A stretch of DNA of 64,000 bases. Origin: Pseudomonadota bacterium. Its GTDB lineage: Bacteria > Bdellovibrionota > UBA2428. Below, one piece after another: positions 1 to 8,891 of this stretch (positions within the stretch are counted from its first letter, which is position 1; every line of letters begins with the position of its first letter). The notes beneath the pieces are model-generated. The model was given only the letters and a program-made list of their open reading frames with translations. It was not told the origin of the DNA and did no database searches. The translations under genes were made by a program, and so were the position numbers. The DNA is taken from the NCBI GenBank assembly GCA_018001635.1, contig JAGNHS010000005.1, positions 16,285 to 80,284 of the forward strand, read 5' to 3'.

Positions 1-505
1 ATATTTTATGAATCTCAGGGCTCGCACTCTTAAGTGATATTTTAAATTTAGAATCAAAACACGCATAAAATGCCACTTCGCTATCCTTAAGAGCCTTGAA
101 ACAATTGAGCATCATCGAAAGTTTTGTAGAACTAATACTTCGATAGAAACTAAACTTAGGAGCCACACCTACAAGAGTCATTAGTTCATAGCCATGATCG
201 TTATATAAATTTAACTGATAGCTACCCAAAGGGCTGTCTGTTTTAATTTCAACAGCATTATCCTTTAATCGATAAGACAAGCGGCCTGTAAGCACATTTA
301 AATTATCAAACAATTGAAGTATGAGAGAAGTTTTGCCTTCGATTTTAAATGAAGTTTCAAAATTTTGTGTGTCTCGTAAAGTTTTGCCCCATTGATAAAA
401 TGCTTCTCGAACGGGGTCTAACGAATCTTGGGCAAGTGTCTTATGTGAAAGAAAAAAAACAAATAGAAAAAGTAAGTTTATTGATAATATTTTTTTATTT
501 AACAT
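1..505 (-). CDS. Exported protein of unknown function (partial, runs off left edge)
   Basis: Reading the minus strand from an ATG at 505 gives 168 open codons to the window edge with no stop, so the C-terminus is missing. The N-terminus is a clear signal peptide: a lysine pair at residues 4-5, a hydrophobic stretch to about residue 19, and a likely cut after Leu-Ala near residue 25. The mature part alternates short polar and hydrophobic segments, as in a beta-rich periplasmic protein. I do not recognise the family; a LolA-like fold is possible but unsupported. Its start overlaps the end of the preceding gene by 11 nt, which suggests translational coupling in a three-gene operon. Confidence 0.75.
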   Translation of the reverse strand, partial: MLNKKILSINLLFLFVFFLSHKTLAQDSLDPVREAFYQWGKTLRDTQNFETSFKIEGKTSLILQLFDNLNVLTGRLSYRLKDNAVEIKTDSPLGSYQLNLYNDHGYELMTLVGVAPKFSFYRSISSTKLSMMLNCFKALKDSEVAFYACFDSKFKISLKSASPEIHKI

Positions 506-1310
506 GTCCGGTCTTAGCATTACTCGCTCCCGCCGAATTAGAGCGCAGTGAGGCTTCTCGAGGTTGTATAGGTATAAAATTATTGAGGTCTTTTTCAAAA
601 TCAATCAGTATGTTTCTAAACTTTTCAACTTGTTTTTTATTTAAGTAAAACTTCTTTCCATCAACTGTTTGAAATTCAATTTTCTCTAAACTTTCATTTT
701 GTGTTTGAACAATTTTGTTCATTTCTTTTAACAAAGCCAATCTTTTATCTGCTAATTCACCTTGAGAAGACGAGATTGGGACTTCGCCCCAAACATCGTT
801 AAGAACTCCCGTCAATTGATTATAGGTTGAGGGTGGTTTTTTTGAAAAACAATGAATGATTTTCTTAAATATAGCTTCACTCTCACTCAAACGACCCGCT
901 TGAACTAAAAACACGGATTTCATAATCTTATCGGGATTTGATTCAAGCTCTTCCACCAACTCTGGAGCTAATAAACTAAAAACGGTCATATTAGAATTTG
1001 AACAACCAAAATCATAAAAAACTATATTGAGTACTTGTGGGTCTGAAAAAGAATATTTTCTCTTTCCTGAATCATTAGAAAACAAAGAATCTATTTTAAG
1101 AGCTGCCGCTTGACCTTCGGGTCCGTCAATTCGCGTTTGTTTAAGTAATTTAATCAATTCTTGATTTTCAGGAGAATAGTCGGATTTTTTCTCTACATTC
1201 TTAATATTGGGATTTAGATTTTCCTTAACAACATCAGCACCAGAATAAACTGTACCGCTTATGAAAAACAAACTTAAGTAAAGTTCAAACTTATATTTAA
1301 ATTTCATCAT
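495..1310 (-). CDS. Exported protein of unknown function
   Basis: This 271-residue protein has a signal peptide (Lys-rich start, hydrophobic core, Tyr-Ser-Gly near residue 24). The mature part is mostly helical and charged, with two cysteines in the middle that could form a disulfide; no catalytic motif is visible. It lies 3 nt after the stop of the L,D-transpeptidase-like lipoprotein gene and overlaps the next gene by 11 nt, so the three are almost certainly co-transcribed and may act together in the periplasm. Two adjacent ATG codons (1310 and 1307) could start it. The family is not recognised. Confidence 0.75.
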   Translation of the reverse strand: MMKFKYKFELYLSLFFISGTVYSGADVVKENLNPNIKNVEKKSDYSPENQELIKLLKQTRIDGPEGQAAALKIDSLFSNDSGKRKYSFSDPQVLNIVFYDFGCSNSNMTVFSLLAPELVEELESNPDKIMKSVFLVQAGRLSESEAIFKKIIHCFSKKPPSTYNQLTGVLNDVWGEVPISSSQGELADKRLALLKEMNKIVQTQNESLEKIEFQTVDGKKFYLNKKQVEKFRNILIDFEKDLNNFIPIQPREASLRSNSAGASNAKTGHVK

Positions 1311-1313
1311 ATT

Positions 1314-2117
1314 TTATTCCCTAACCTCTAGGGTTCTACCCAAGTTTTGTTTAGACCAGGCATTAAACAGTCTTTGGCAATCCGGTCGAATTCTTACACA
1401 ACCCACAGTAGAGAATTCAGGCTCATCAATTACACTATTGGGGTTGCTAAATTGATCGGAACTATGAACAAACAATTCACCTCTATGAGTCCTAAAGTTT
1501 TTGGGAGTAATATAGACTCCATTCATTCCACCCCAACTACTTTTAGAACTAGTAACGGCATTTATATTATAAGTTCCTACAGGAGTTTTACCGGCAGTAA
1601 ACTTTGAATCAAAAACCCAACATCGTCTTCCTTTAGAGGTAGTTCCAGATTTCCAATCTCCCTCTTGTGTCACTCTTGAAAAATTCCCATATCCTACAAC
1701 CCTAAGAGATTTACCACTCACTGGATCTGTCTCTCCATTTCTATAAGTAGCTGGATTATTTTCAGACCATCGAGTAATCCCACGACCAAGGGCTTCACAT
1801 TTTAGATATTCACCATTCAAAGGGCCGAATGTAATATAACCAGAATGACATCTATCAGAAGGTAAAACTACCAAGGCGCTATTTGGAGCAGCTCCTCCAA
1901 AAGGAGTTTTGGACCTTTTTATATCACGCCCCACGGCCAGGGCTTCATCGATTTTATTTCCAGAATGACCGCCACCAAATATTCCATTTTTTCCAAAAAA
2001 TGATTTTTGACCACTGCTATTGGAAGACGATTTTAATTGATCCAAAAAAGTACATCCTCCCAATGAGAGTGCCAGCAATAGATAACTGAGCATGCTCTGA
2101 ACCCTGATTTTCCCCAT
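1314..2117 (-). CDS. L,D-transpeptidase-like (YkuD-type) lipoprotein
   Basis: The 267-residue protein begins with a lipoprotein signal ending in Leu-Gly-Gly-Cys (Cys22), followed by a Ser/Gly-rich tether to about residue 55. Near the C-terminus it has a His-Ser-Ser-Asp segment (about residue 218) and Ser-Thr-Val-Gly-Cys-Val-Arg (Cys about 240). This is the His...Ser-x-Gly-Cys-(I/V)-Arg arrangement of YkuD L,D-transpeptidases, where the Cys is the nucleophile that cross-links peptidoglycan peptides or attaches D-amino acids and proteins. The rest of the domain is diverged. It is first in a three-gene operon and has its own promoter 8 nt upstream of the ATG. Membrane anchoring and periplasmic action are inferred. 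Confidence 0.7.
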   Translation of the reverse strand: MGKIRVQSMLSYLLLALSLGGCTFLDQLKSSSNSSGQKSFFGKNGIFGGGHSGNKIDEALAVGRDIKRSKTPFGGAAPNSALVVLPSDRCHSGYITFGPLNGEYLKCEALGRGITRWSENNPATYRNGETDPVSGKSLRVVGYGNFSRVTQEGDWKSGTTSKGRRCWVFDSKFTAGKTPVGTYNINAVTSSKSSWGGMNGVYITPKNFRTHRGELFVHSSDQFSNPNSVIDEPEFSTVGCVRIRPDCQRLFNAWSKQNLGRTLEVRE

Positions 2118-2125
2118 CTACACGT

Positions 2126-2154
2126 ATTATGAGAGGCTTTTTCTTAACACGCAA
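2126..2154 (-). promoter_or_regulatory. Sigma70-like promoter, predicted leaderless
   Basis: On the minus strand TTGCGT (2149-2154) and CATAAT (2126-2131) are separated by 17 nt, and the -10 box ends 8 nt before the ATG at 2117. Transcription would begin only 1-3 nt before the start codon. There is no Shine-Dalgarno sequence. Confidence 0.55.
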
Positions 2155-2196
2155 TTAACAAAAATGAGAAAATCAGCTAAACCCCGGATACTCCTA

Positions 2197-2301
2197 AAAA
2201 AATAAATTTTCTTCATGTCTAGCACGTATTAGGGGCCGCCCGCGCCTCTGCGGTCAAAACCTCTAGGGCGAAGTGCTGGATATGAAGAAGATTTTCTTAT
2301 T
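2197..2301. repeat. Long imperfect inverted repeat (hairpin element) between divergent genes
   Basis: Arms of 29 nt (2197-2225 and 2273-2301) match at about 23 positions, and several mismatches would be G-U pairs in RNA. They flank a 47-nt loop that is much richer in G and C than the arms. The element fills most of the gap between the transpeptidase and acyl-CoA dehydrogenase genes. Its design resembles the two hairpins near 34.1-34.5 kb, though loop similarity to them is marginal. Confidence 0.55.
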
Positions 2302-2309
2302 GGAGCATC

Positions 2310-2338
2310 TTGGGACTTGGGATTTGGGCTGCTAGGAT
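2310..2338 (+). promoter_or_regulatory. Sigma70-like promoter for the acyl-CoA dehydrogenase-sdh operon, predicted leaderless
   Basis: TTGGGA (2310-2315) and TAGGAT (2333-2338) have a 17-nt spacer, and the -10 box ends 8 nt before the ATG at 2347. The -35 box starts 9 nt after the right arm of the hairpin element. Confidence 0.45.
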
Positions 2339-2346
2339 AGGGGCCA

Positions 2347-3525
2347 ATGCCAGCAACTCGAAGTAACTTTTGGTCCGATATCTTCTTAGCGCCCGAACAT
2401 ATTGAATTAGCCGAAATGGCGCGAAAATTTGCTCAAAAAGAAATCACTCCCAAAGCTGCCGAAATCGACAGTCAACATCGCTTTCCCTCTGAAATAATTT
2501 CCCAAATGGCTGAAATGGGTTTCATGGGAATCATGGTGGCTCCAGAGTGGGGTGGTGCGGGTTTAGACGCTCTTTCATACACCACTGTATTAGAAGAAAT
2601 CTCAGTCGCCTGCGCCTCTACATCAGTGATCATGTCGGTCAACAACAGCTTGGTTTGTCACCCTATAGAAAAATATGGATCTAAAGAAATCAAAGAAGAA
2701 TTCTTAAAAGATTTAGCCACAGGAAAAAAACTAGGTTGTTATTGCTTAAGTGAACCCGGCAGCGGATCCGATGCTGCTGGCATGAAAACCACAGCCGTAA
2801 AAAAAGGCAATAAATGGATTCTCAATGGCGTGAAAAACTTTATCACAAACGGAAAACAAGCCGATGTGGCTGTGGTTTATGCCATCATCGACCCCTCAAA
2901 AAAACACAAAGGTATTGGGGCTTTCGTGGTCGATGCTAAAGCCAAAGGTTATAGCGTTGGAAAAGTCGAAGACAAATTAGGCATCAATGGCTCTAGCACC
3001 ACTCAAATTATTTTAGAAAATGTGGAAGTTTCTGAAAATGCGCTCATCGGAAATGAAGAAGACGGATTTAAAATCGCCATGGACACTCTCGATGGTGGTC
3101 GCATAGGCATTGCAACTCAAGCTGTGGGTATTGCTCGCGCCGTATTAGAAGAAGCCACACTTTACTCTCTTGAGCGAAAAGCCTTTGGGCAAGAAATTGC
3201 TCATTTCGGTTCGATACAAAATTACTTAGCAGACATTGCCACCCACACGGATGCAGCCCGATTATTAGTTCGAGCGGCCGCTAAGAAAAAAGATAGCGGA
3301 CAAAGATATTCTCGCGAAGCTTCTGAAGCAAAACTTTTTGCCGCGGAAAAATGTATGGAGTCTGCTGTTAAAGGCGTTCAAATTCTTGGAGGCTATGGCT
3401 ACATCAAAGAATACGCCATGGAACGTCATTTTAGAGACGCTAAAATTACTGAAATTTACGAAGGCACCAGCGAGATACAACGCTTGGTAATTGCAAATAG
3501 TCTTTATAAAGATTGCACATCTTAA
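2347..3525 (+). CDS. Acyl-CoA dehydrogenase
   Basis: FAD enzyme catalysing the first step of beta-oxidation, acyl-CoA to trans-2-enoyl-CoA, with electrons passed to ETF. At 392 residues it is normal for the family. It shows family signature 1 around residue 135 (CYCLSEPGSGSDA) and signature 2 near the C-terminus (QILGGYGYIKEY), followed by Ile-Tyr-Glu-Gly-Thr-Ser-Glu-Ile-Gln, in which the Glu of Tyr-Glu-Gly is the expected catalytic base as in short/medium-chain enzymes. It is the first gene of an operon running through sdhCAB, and the sdhC start follows 16 nt after its stop. This links fatty-acid oxidation to succinate oxidation. Chain length or branched-chain specificity cannot be read from the sequence. 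Confidence 0.95.
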   Translation: MPATRSNFWSDIFLAPEHIELAEMARKFAQKEITPKAAEIDSQHRFPSEIISQMAEMGFMGIMVAPEWGGAGLDALSYTTVLEEISVACASTSVIMSVNNSLVCHPIEKYGSKEIKEEFLKDLATGKKLGCYCLSEPGSGSDAAGMKTTAVKKGNKWILNGVKNFITNGKQADVAVVYAIIDPSKKHKGIGAFVVDAKAKGYSVGKVEDKLGINGSSTTQIILENVEVSENALIGNEEDGFKIAMDTLDGGRIGIATQAVGIARAVLEEATLYSLERKAFGQEIAHFGSIQNYLADIATHTDAARLLVRAAAKKKDSGQRYSREASEAKLFAAEKCMESAVKGVQILGGYGYIKEYAMERHFRDAKITEIYEGTSEIQRLVIANSLYKDCTS

Positions 3526-3541
3526 GAAGGAGATTGAAAAA

Positions 3542-4219
3542 GTGGATTGTTGTTCTTGTGATACAAAATTATGGAAAAGCTCGATAGCGAGAAAGTTCGT
3601 TATGGGCCTTACGGGTTTAGCCCTATGTGGATTTGTTTTCGTCCACATGAGTGGCAATATGCTCATTTTTAAAAGTGCTGAGGCCTACAATATGTATGGA
3701 CATGGCATCACCGGAAATCCTCTCTATCCGCTGATTTCGTGGGGACTCATCGGAGTTGTTATATTGCACGTTCTTTGCGCTGTATCACTAACCTGGGAAA
3801 ATCAAAGAGCGCGTGACGTAGCTTACGCTATGCCCACCAATAATGAAAAAGCGGCAAGCCTCGCTTCACGTAGCATGGCTGCCACAGGTTCTATCATTGC
3901 AGTCTTTATTGTGCTTCACTTACTAGGTTTCAAATACGGCGCCTATTATGAAGTCACCTACGGAGATCACACCGTACGCGACCTGCACAAACTCATTTTA
4001 GAAGTTTTTCGTAATCCTGTTTATGTTGTTTGGTATGTCTTTGCGCTCATTCCACTGGGATTTCATTTGAGCCACGGTTTTTCGTCGGCTTTTCAATCGC
4101 TTGGATTTTCACATCCGAAATGGAGCCCTCTTATTAAAACACTGGCCTGCATTTACGCCATCGTTGTGGCGGCAGGTTTTATGTCTCAACCCCTATATGT
4201 CTTTTTCTTCGCGAGGTAA
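3542..4219 (+). CDS. sdhC: Succinate dehydrogenase cytochrome b558 subunit
   Basis: Membrane anchor of complex II that binds haem and quinone. The protein is five-helix, with the family-typical start Ser-Ser-Ile-Ala-Arg-Lys-Phe-Val-Met-Gly-Leu-Thr-Gly and conserved histidines in Val-His-Met-Ser-Gly-Asn (helix I) and later helices. The frame is open further upstream into the acyl-CoA dehydrogenase, but I chose the GTG at 3542 because AAGGAG (3527-3532) lies 9 nt before it and the resulting 225 residues match family length. It is followed by sdhA after 6 nt and sdhB, the usual C-A-B order of the b558-type (Bacillus/epsilon/delta) succinate:quinone oxidoreductases. Confidence 0.93.
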   Translation: MDCCSCDTKLWKSSIARKFVMGLTGLALCGFVFVHMSGNMLIFKSAEAYNMYGHGITGNPLYPLISWGLIGVVILHVLCAVSLTWENQRARDVAYAMPTNNEKAASLASRSMAATGSIIAVFIVLHLLGFKYGAYYEVTYGDHTVRDLHKLILEVFRNPVYVVWYVFALIPLGFHLSHGFSSAFQSLGFSHPKWSPLIKTLACIYAIVVAAGFMSQPLYVFFFAR

Positions 4220-4225
4220 GCAACG

Positions 4226-6142
4226 ATGACTATTTTAGATGCAAAAATTCCATCAGGCCCCATTGAAAAAAAGTGGTCTAATCGAAAATTCGAAAACAAA
4301 TTGGTGAATCCAGCCAACCGACGTAAATACACCGTCATTTGCGTGGGCACTGGACTTGCTGGTGCAGCGGCTTCTGCGGCCTTAGGTGAACTTGGCTATA
4401 ACGTAGTCACACTTTGCTATCATGATTCTCCTCGTCGAGCGCATTCCATTGCTGCCCAAGGCGGAATCAATGCTGCAAAAAATTATCAAAACGATGGCGA
4501 TTCTATTTACCGTCTTTTTTACGACACCGTAAAAGGTGGAGATTATCGTGCACGCGAAGCCAACGTTTATCGTTTAGCTGAACTTTCTGTAAACATCATT
4601 GATCAATGCGTGGCCCAAGGGGTTCCCTTCGCGCGTGATTACGGCGGATTGCTCGACAATCGATCTTTCGGAGGCGCTCAAGTGTCTCGAACATTTTATG
4701 CTCGAGGACAAACAGGACAACAGCTTTTACTCGGTGCTTATTCCGCTATGATGAGACAAGTTAATGAAGGCAAAGTTAAACTTATGCCTCGTCGTGAAAT
4801 GCTCGACCTCATCACTATCGACGGCAAAGCTCGCGGAGTCACTGCTAGAAACGTCGTTACTGGTGAACTCGAAACATACACAGGTGATGCCGTTCTTCTT
4901 TGCACAGGTGGCTACGGAAACGTTTTCTACCTCTCAACGAATGCTAAAAACTCCAACTGTACGGCCGCATGGCGAGCTCATAAAAAAGGAGCTTTCTTTG
5001 CCAATCCTTGTTACACACAAATTCACCCCACCTGTATTCCAGTAGCAGGAGATCACCAATCAAAATTAACTTTGATGAGCGAATCTCTTCGTAACGATGG
5101 TCGCGTTTGGGTGCCTAAAGCTAAGGGTGACAAACGTTCGCCCGATCAAATTCCTGAGTCAGATCGAGATTATTATTTAGAAAGAATTTATCCAAGTTTT
5201 GGAAATCTAGTTCCTCGCGATGTGGCTTCTCGTAACGCCAAAAAAGTTTGCGACGAAGGTCGTGGAGTAGGGGAAAGCGGTTTATCTGTATACCTCGATT
5301 TCCGCGATGCCATTGAGCGCCAAGGCGAAGCCACTATTCGTGGACAGTACGGAAATTTATTTCAAATGTATGAAAAAATTACCGACGAAAATCCCTATAA
5401 AGTGCCTATGAGAATTTATCCTGCCGTTCATTACACAATGGGTGGCCTATGGGTAGATTACAATCTTATGTCGACTGTTCCGGGTCTTTTTGTACTGGGT
5501 GAAGCCAATTTCTCTGACCATGGAGCCAATCGCTTAGGTGCTTCGGCTCTAATGCAAGGTTTAGCGGATGGTTATTTTGTAATTCCTTATTGTGTTGGAA
5601 ATTATTTAGCAGGATCAAAACTTGAAAAAGTTACACCACAAAACGACGCTGTAAAAGCATCACTCAATGAAGTTGAGGAGCAAAACAAAAAATTGCTCAA
5701 CATTAAAGGAAATCAAAGCGTCGATAGTCTCCATAGAAAACTTGGAAAAATTATGTGGGATCATTGCGGAATGGGAAGAAACGAAGAAGGGCTTAAATTT
5801 GCTCTTAAAGAAATTCCAAAGATAAAAGAAGAATTCTTTAACAATGTAGCCATCCCAGGATCAGGCGCAGAAATGAACCAAGAGCTTGAGAAGGCTCAGC
5901 GCTTAGTGGATTTCATTGAACTCGGTGAATTGATGTGCACAGATGCTCTCGAAAGAAAAGAATCTTGCGGCGGACACTTTAGAGAAGAAAGCCAAACACC
6001 TGAAAACGAAGCTCTGCGAGATGATGAAAATTTCTGTCATGTTGCAGCTTGGGAATATCAAGGCGAAGGCAAAACTCAAAAACTCCATAAAGAAAAACTA
6101 GAGTTTGAAAATGTTAAACTAACTCAAAGAAGTTATAAATAA
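4226..6142 (+). CDS. sdhA: Succinate dehydrogenase flavoprotein subunit
   Basis: Catalytic subunit of complex II that oxidises succinate to fumarate. Its 638 residues begin with an FAD-binding Rossmann segment near residue 40 ([17 protein letters not shown]). Next come [10 protein letters not shown], whose His carries covalent FAD, and the substrate-site regions His-Tyr-Thr-Met-Gly-Gly and His-Gly-Ala-Asn-Arg-Leu-Gly. Length and layout fit the b558-type SdhA/FrdA subfamily. The start has AGGTAAG upstream, inside the end of sdhC, so translation is likely coupled. Direction (SDH versus fumarate reductase) cannot be proven from sequence, but the co-operonic acyl-CoA dehydrogenase suits an oxidative role. 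Confidence 0.96.
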   Translation: MTILDAKIPSGPIEKKWSNRKFENKLVNPANRRKYTVICVGTGLAGAAASAALGELGYNVVTLCYHDSPRRAHSIAAQGGINAAKNYQNDGDSIYRLFYDTVKGGDYRAREANVYRLAELSVNIIDQCVAQGVPFARDYGGLLDNRSFGGAQVSRTFYARGQTGQQLLLGAYSAMMRQVNEGKVKLMPRREMLDLITIDGKARGVTARNVVTGELETYTGDAVLLCTGGYGNVFYLSTNAKNSNCTAAWRAHKKGAFFANPCYTQIHPTCIPVAGDHQSKLTLMSESLRNDGRVWVPKAKGDKRSPDQIPESDRDYYLERIYPSFGNLVPRDVASRNAKKVCDEGRGVGESGLSVYLDFRDAIERQGEATIRGQYGNLFQMYEKITDENPYKVPMRIYPAVHYTMGGLWVDYNLMSTVPGLFVLGEANFSDHGANRLGASALMQGLADGYFVIPYCVGNYLAGSKLEKVTPQNDAVKASLNEVEEQNKKLLNIKGNQSVDSLHRKLGKIMWDHCGMGRNEEGLKFALKEIPKIKEEFFNNVAIPGSGAEMNQELEKAQRLVDFIELGELMCTDALERKESCGGHFREESQTPENEALRDDENFCHVAAWEYQGEGKTQKLHKEKLEFENVKLTQRSYK

Positions 6143-6156
6143 AGGGACGTATAGAC

Positions 6157-6951
6157 ATGAGCGCACATAGCAGTACCAATCACACTAACAGCTCTCAAAA
6201 AAAACTTTCGCTAACACTCAATGTTTGGCGCCAAAAAAACCAAAGTGAAAAGGGTGATTTTGTTCAATACAAAATTAAAGATGTTTCAACCGATGTTTCT
6301 TTTTTAGAAATGCTTGATATCTTAAACCAAGAAATCATTTCTAAGGGCGATGAGCCCATAGCTTTCGATCATGATTGTCGAGAAGGCATTTGTGGATCTT
6401 GCGCGATGGTGATTAACGGAAATCCTCATGGTCCCGACAAAGGAACCACCACTTGCCAGCTTCACATGAGACGCTTTCAAGATGGTGAAACTCTTTGGAT
6501 TGAACCATTCCGCGCGCGCGCCTTTCCAGTCATTAAAGATCTTAGTGTGGACCGCTCCGCATTCGATAGAATTATTGCCAAAGGTGGATTCATCTCTGCC
6601 AACACTGGCTCGCCTGCCGATGCTAACGCTCTACCCATTCCCCACACCAACGCAGAACTTGCTTTTGATGCTGCTGCTTGTATTGGTTGTGGCGCGTGTG
6701 TAGCGGCCTGTAAAAACGCATCCGCCATGCTCTTTGTATCTGCTAAAGTTTCTCACCTTGCATTACTTCCTCAAGGAGAGGCCGAGCGAAACGATCGAGT
6801 TCTAAGCATGGTTGGACAAATGGATGAAGAAGGTTTTGGAAATTGCACTGTGACTGGTGCCTGTGAAGCCGCATGTCCGAAAGAAATTAGTCTCGAAAAC
6901 ATTGCTCGACTCAATCGTGAATTCGGCAAAGCTTTAATTACAAAACGATAG
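6157..6951 (+). CDS. sdhB: Succinate dehydrogenase iron-sulfur subunit
   Basis: Carries electrons from SdhA to the membrane subunit. Of 264 residues, the N-terminal half is a 2Fe-2S ferredoxin domain with Cys-Arg-Glu-Gly-Ile-Cys-Gly-Ser-Cys and a fourth Cys in Thr-Cys-Gln. The C-terminal half has Cys-Ile-Gly-Cys-Gly-Ala-Cys-x3-Cys and Cys-Thr-Val-Thr-Gly-Ala-Cys-x3-Cys-Pro for the 4Fe-4S and 3Fe-4S clusters. AAGGGA precedes the ATG. It lies 14 nt after sdhA and 7 nt before the aminopeptidase gene, in one operon. Confidence 0.96.
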   Translation: MSAHSSTNHTNSSQKKLSLTLNVWRQKNQSEKGDFVQYKIKDVSTDVSFLEMLDILNQEIISKGDEPIAFDHDCREGICGSCAMVINGNPHGPDKGTTTCQLHMRRFQDGETLWIEPFRARAFPVIKDLSVDRSAFDRIIAKGGFISANTGSPADANALPIPHTNAELAFDAAACIGCGACVAACKNASAMLFVSAKVSHLALLPQGEAERNDRVLSMVGQMDEEGFGNCTVTGACEAACPKEISLENIARLNREFGKALITKR

Positions 6952-6958
6952 GTTAAAA

Positions 6959-8440
6959 ATGCAAAATAAGATTTCAAAATCTAAATTTTCTTTCAATTCT
7001 AAAGAGATCAACATTGTAGGTCTTAAAAGTTGGAAGCAAAATCAATCGCTCAGCAAAAAAATTCCTTCAGCACTCGTTGAAAGGATGCTCAGTAAAACAC
7101 CTAAAAAGGGTTTAGAAAAAGCTACTGTTTTAAAATTCCCTCTTACTGAGGGAGGTCTTTTAGCCATTGCTATTCTTAACGATCCTAAAACTTCTATCCA
7201 ATCTTGGCACACCCAAATCAAAGACGCGTTGATAGCTGCATTCAAAGATAAAGATTTGAATAGTGTTCAATGCGATTTCAGTGAACTTGGATCAGAATGG
7301 GAAGAAATCAGTTTAGATTTACTGGGAAGTTTAGCAGTTCTCTCACAATGGAAATATCCTAAGCAAACTCAAGAAAAAGATGATGAAAAAGTCAAAACTT
7401 TCAATATAAAAATTGACAGCAAAAAAAGTCCTGCGGAAATTACTAAAATTTTTCAAAAAGGGGAATGTCTTGGCGAAAAAGCGTCTATAGTGAGAACACT
7501 TTCTCACATTCCGCCAAATTATTTAACTCCGGAACTTTACCTCAACAAAATTCAAAAAATTGCAAAGGATAATGGTCTCGCTTGCAGTTTTATGAATGAA
7601 AAGGAACTCACAAAAAAAGGCGCCGGTGCTTTTCTTGCAGTTGCTCGCGCCAGCGCCAATCGCGATGCGGGTATTGTAAAGCTCAGCTACAAAGGCCCTA
7701 AGGCTAAAAAGAAAATCACTTTCGTCGGTAAAGGAATTTGCTTTGATACGGGCGGATATAATCTAAAGCCAGGCAACTATATGCTCGGCATGCACCAGGA
7801 CATGACCGGATCGGCCATTGCATTGGCCATGATTTCACTAGCAGCCAATTTAAAATTACCCTACGATTTTGAAGCCTACCTCGCTCTAGCTGAAAACCAT
7901 GTTTCACCGAATGGTTTTAAAATGAATGATGTTGTTTACGCCTGTAACGGTAAAAGCATTGAAGTCATTCACACCGATGCTGAAGGAAGAATGGTGCTCT
8001 CCGACACTCTAAGTATTGCGACTGAGTCAAAACCCGATTACGTATTCGACTACGCTACACTCACGGGTTCTTGCATTCGCGCAATAGGCACAGGACGCGC
8101 CGGAATATTCTCAAATCAAGAAAGCAAATTACCCTTAGCCTTTAAAGCGGCTGAAAAATCTGGTGAAGCTGTTTGGACTTTTCCAATCGGCGCAGAATAC
8201 GAAGAACGATTAAAATCAAAAGTCGCCGATCTTCGACAATGCGATGATGCCCCCAATGCTGATCAAATTATTGCGGCCACTTTTTTAAATCATTTTGTAG
8301 CCAAGGAGTCCCTATGGTTTCATATGGATCTCTCTACATGTGATCATAAAGGTGGGCTAGGTTGGTTGCCCGAAGAATCATCGGCCTTTGGTTTGCGCTG
8401 GACTCTAGCCATGATCGAAGTGCTCGAAAAAAATAAATAA
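6959..8440 (+). CDS. M17-family leucyl aminopeptidase
   Basis: Cytosolic two-zinc aminopeptidase that removes N-terminal residues from peptides; 493 residues, normal for the family. The first half is a poorly conserved N-terminal domain. The catalytic domain begins near residue 255 with Val-Gly-Lys-Gly and Phe-Asp-Thr-Gly-Gly, followed by Asn-Leu-Lys-Pro (catalytic Lys) and Gln-Asp-Met-Thr-Gly (metal Asp). It then has Asn/His-Thr-Asp-Ala-Glu-Gly-Arg with the metal-binding Asp and Glu and the active-site Arg, so all expected residues are present. Sitting in the sdh operon, it may supply amino acids as respiratory fuel; that link is inference. The PepA/PepB-type subgroup is not resolved. Confidence 0.9.
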   Translation: MQNKISKSKFSFNSKEINIVGLKSWKQNQSLSKKIPSALVERMLSKTPKKGLEKATVLKFPLTEGGLLAIAILNDPKTSIQSWHTQIKDALIAAFKDKDLNSVQCDFSELGSEWEEISLDLLGSLAVLSQWKYPKQTQEKDDEKVKTFNIKIDSKKSPAEITKIFQKGECLGEKASIVRTLSHIPPNYLTPELYLNKIQKIAKDNGLACSFMNEKELTKKGAGAFLAVARASANRDAGIVKLSYKGPKAKKKITFVGKGICFDTGGYNLKPGNYMLGMHQDMTGSAIALAMISLAANLKLPYDFEAYLALAENHVSPNGFKMNDVVYACNGKSIEVIHTDAEGRMVLSDTLSIATESKPDYVFDYATLTGSCIRAIGTGRAGIFSNQESKLPLAFKAAEKSGEAVWTFPIGAEYEERLKSKVADLRQCDDAPNADQIIAATFLNHFVAKESLWFHMDLSTCDHKGGLGWLPEESSAFGLRWTLAMIEVLEKNK

Positions 8441-8443
8441 TAA

Positions 8444-8797
8444 ATGGCTAAAAAAAACTCTTTTAGAGCTATTCAAGATATGAAAAGCTTTGAAGAGTTT
8501 TGGCCCTTTTATCTTCATGAACATTTACACCCCATCAATCGCGGCCTGCATTTATTGGGTTCTTTTTTATCACTTCTTTTATTGGGATATTTTTCCTACA
8601 ATCAAGCTTGGATAAAAATCTCTTATTGTTTTTTAGTGGGCTATTTATTCGCCTGGATTGGACACTTGTTCATTGAACACAATCGTCCCGCCACCTTTAA
8701 GGCTCCATTTTGGTCTTTTGCCGGTGACTGGAGAATGTTTTACTTTTTCGCAACGGGTCGTCTTAAAGCTGAATATAAACGACTTAATCTTCTTTAA
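8444..8797 (+). CDS. DUF962/Mpo1-like membrane protein
   Basis: Small protein of 117 residues with two hydrophobic hairpins. It shows the DUF962 pattern: Tyr-Leu-His-Glu-His-x3-Pro-Ile-Asn-Arg-x2-His near residue 24, and Trp-Ile-Gly-His-x4-Glu-His-Asn-Arg-Pro near residue 70. Yeast Mpo1 of this family is an Fe-dependent dioxygenase in alpha-oxidation of 2-hydroxy fatty acids, with histidines as metal ligands; the matching histidines are present here. The start follows the aminopeptidase stop by 3 nt, so it is the last gene of the operon that begins with acyl-CoA dehydrogenase. A role in lipid metabolism is plausible but unproven. Confidence 0.8.
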   Translation: MAKKNSFRAIQDMKSFEEFWPFYLHEHLHPINRGLHLLGSFLSLLLLGYFSYNQAWIKISYCFLVGYLFAWIGHLFIEHNRPATFKAPFWSFAGDWRMFYFFATGRLKAEYKRLNLL

Positions 8798-8891
8798 AGC
8801 CTCTCAAGATGCTTTCCCTTGTTAACGTTTCGTTAAGACTAATTGAACTCAATTTTTGATGTCAATTTCCGATACTAATGGAGAGGTTTTG

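Noticed and set aside
349..648. Open frame of 99 codons on the plus strand
   Set aside because: It lies across the starts and ends of two overlapping minus-strand genes that have signal peptides and operon spacing; the plus-strand product has no ribosome site or family.
3491..3541. Longer sdhC form starting inside the acyl-CoA dehydrogenase gene
   Set aside because: The GTG at 3542 has AAGGAG at the right distance and gives the family-typical N-terminus.
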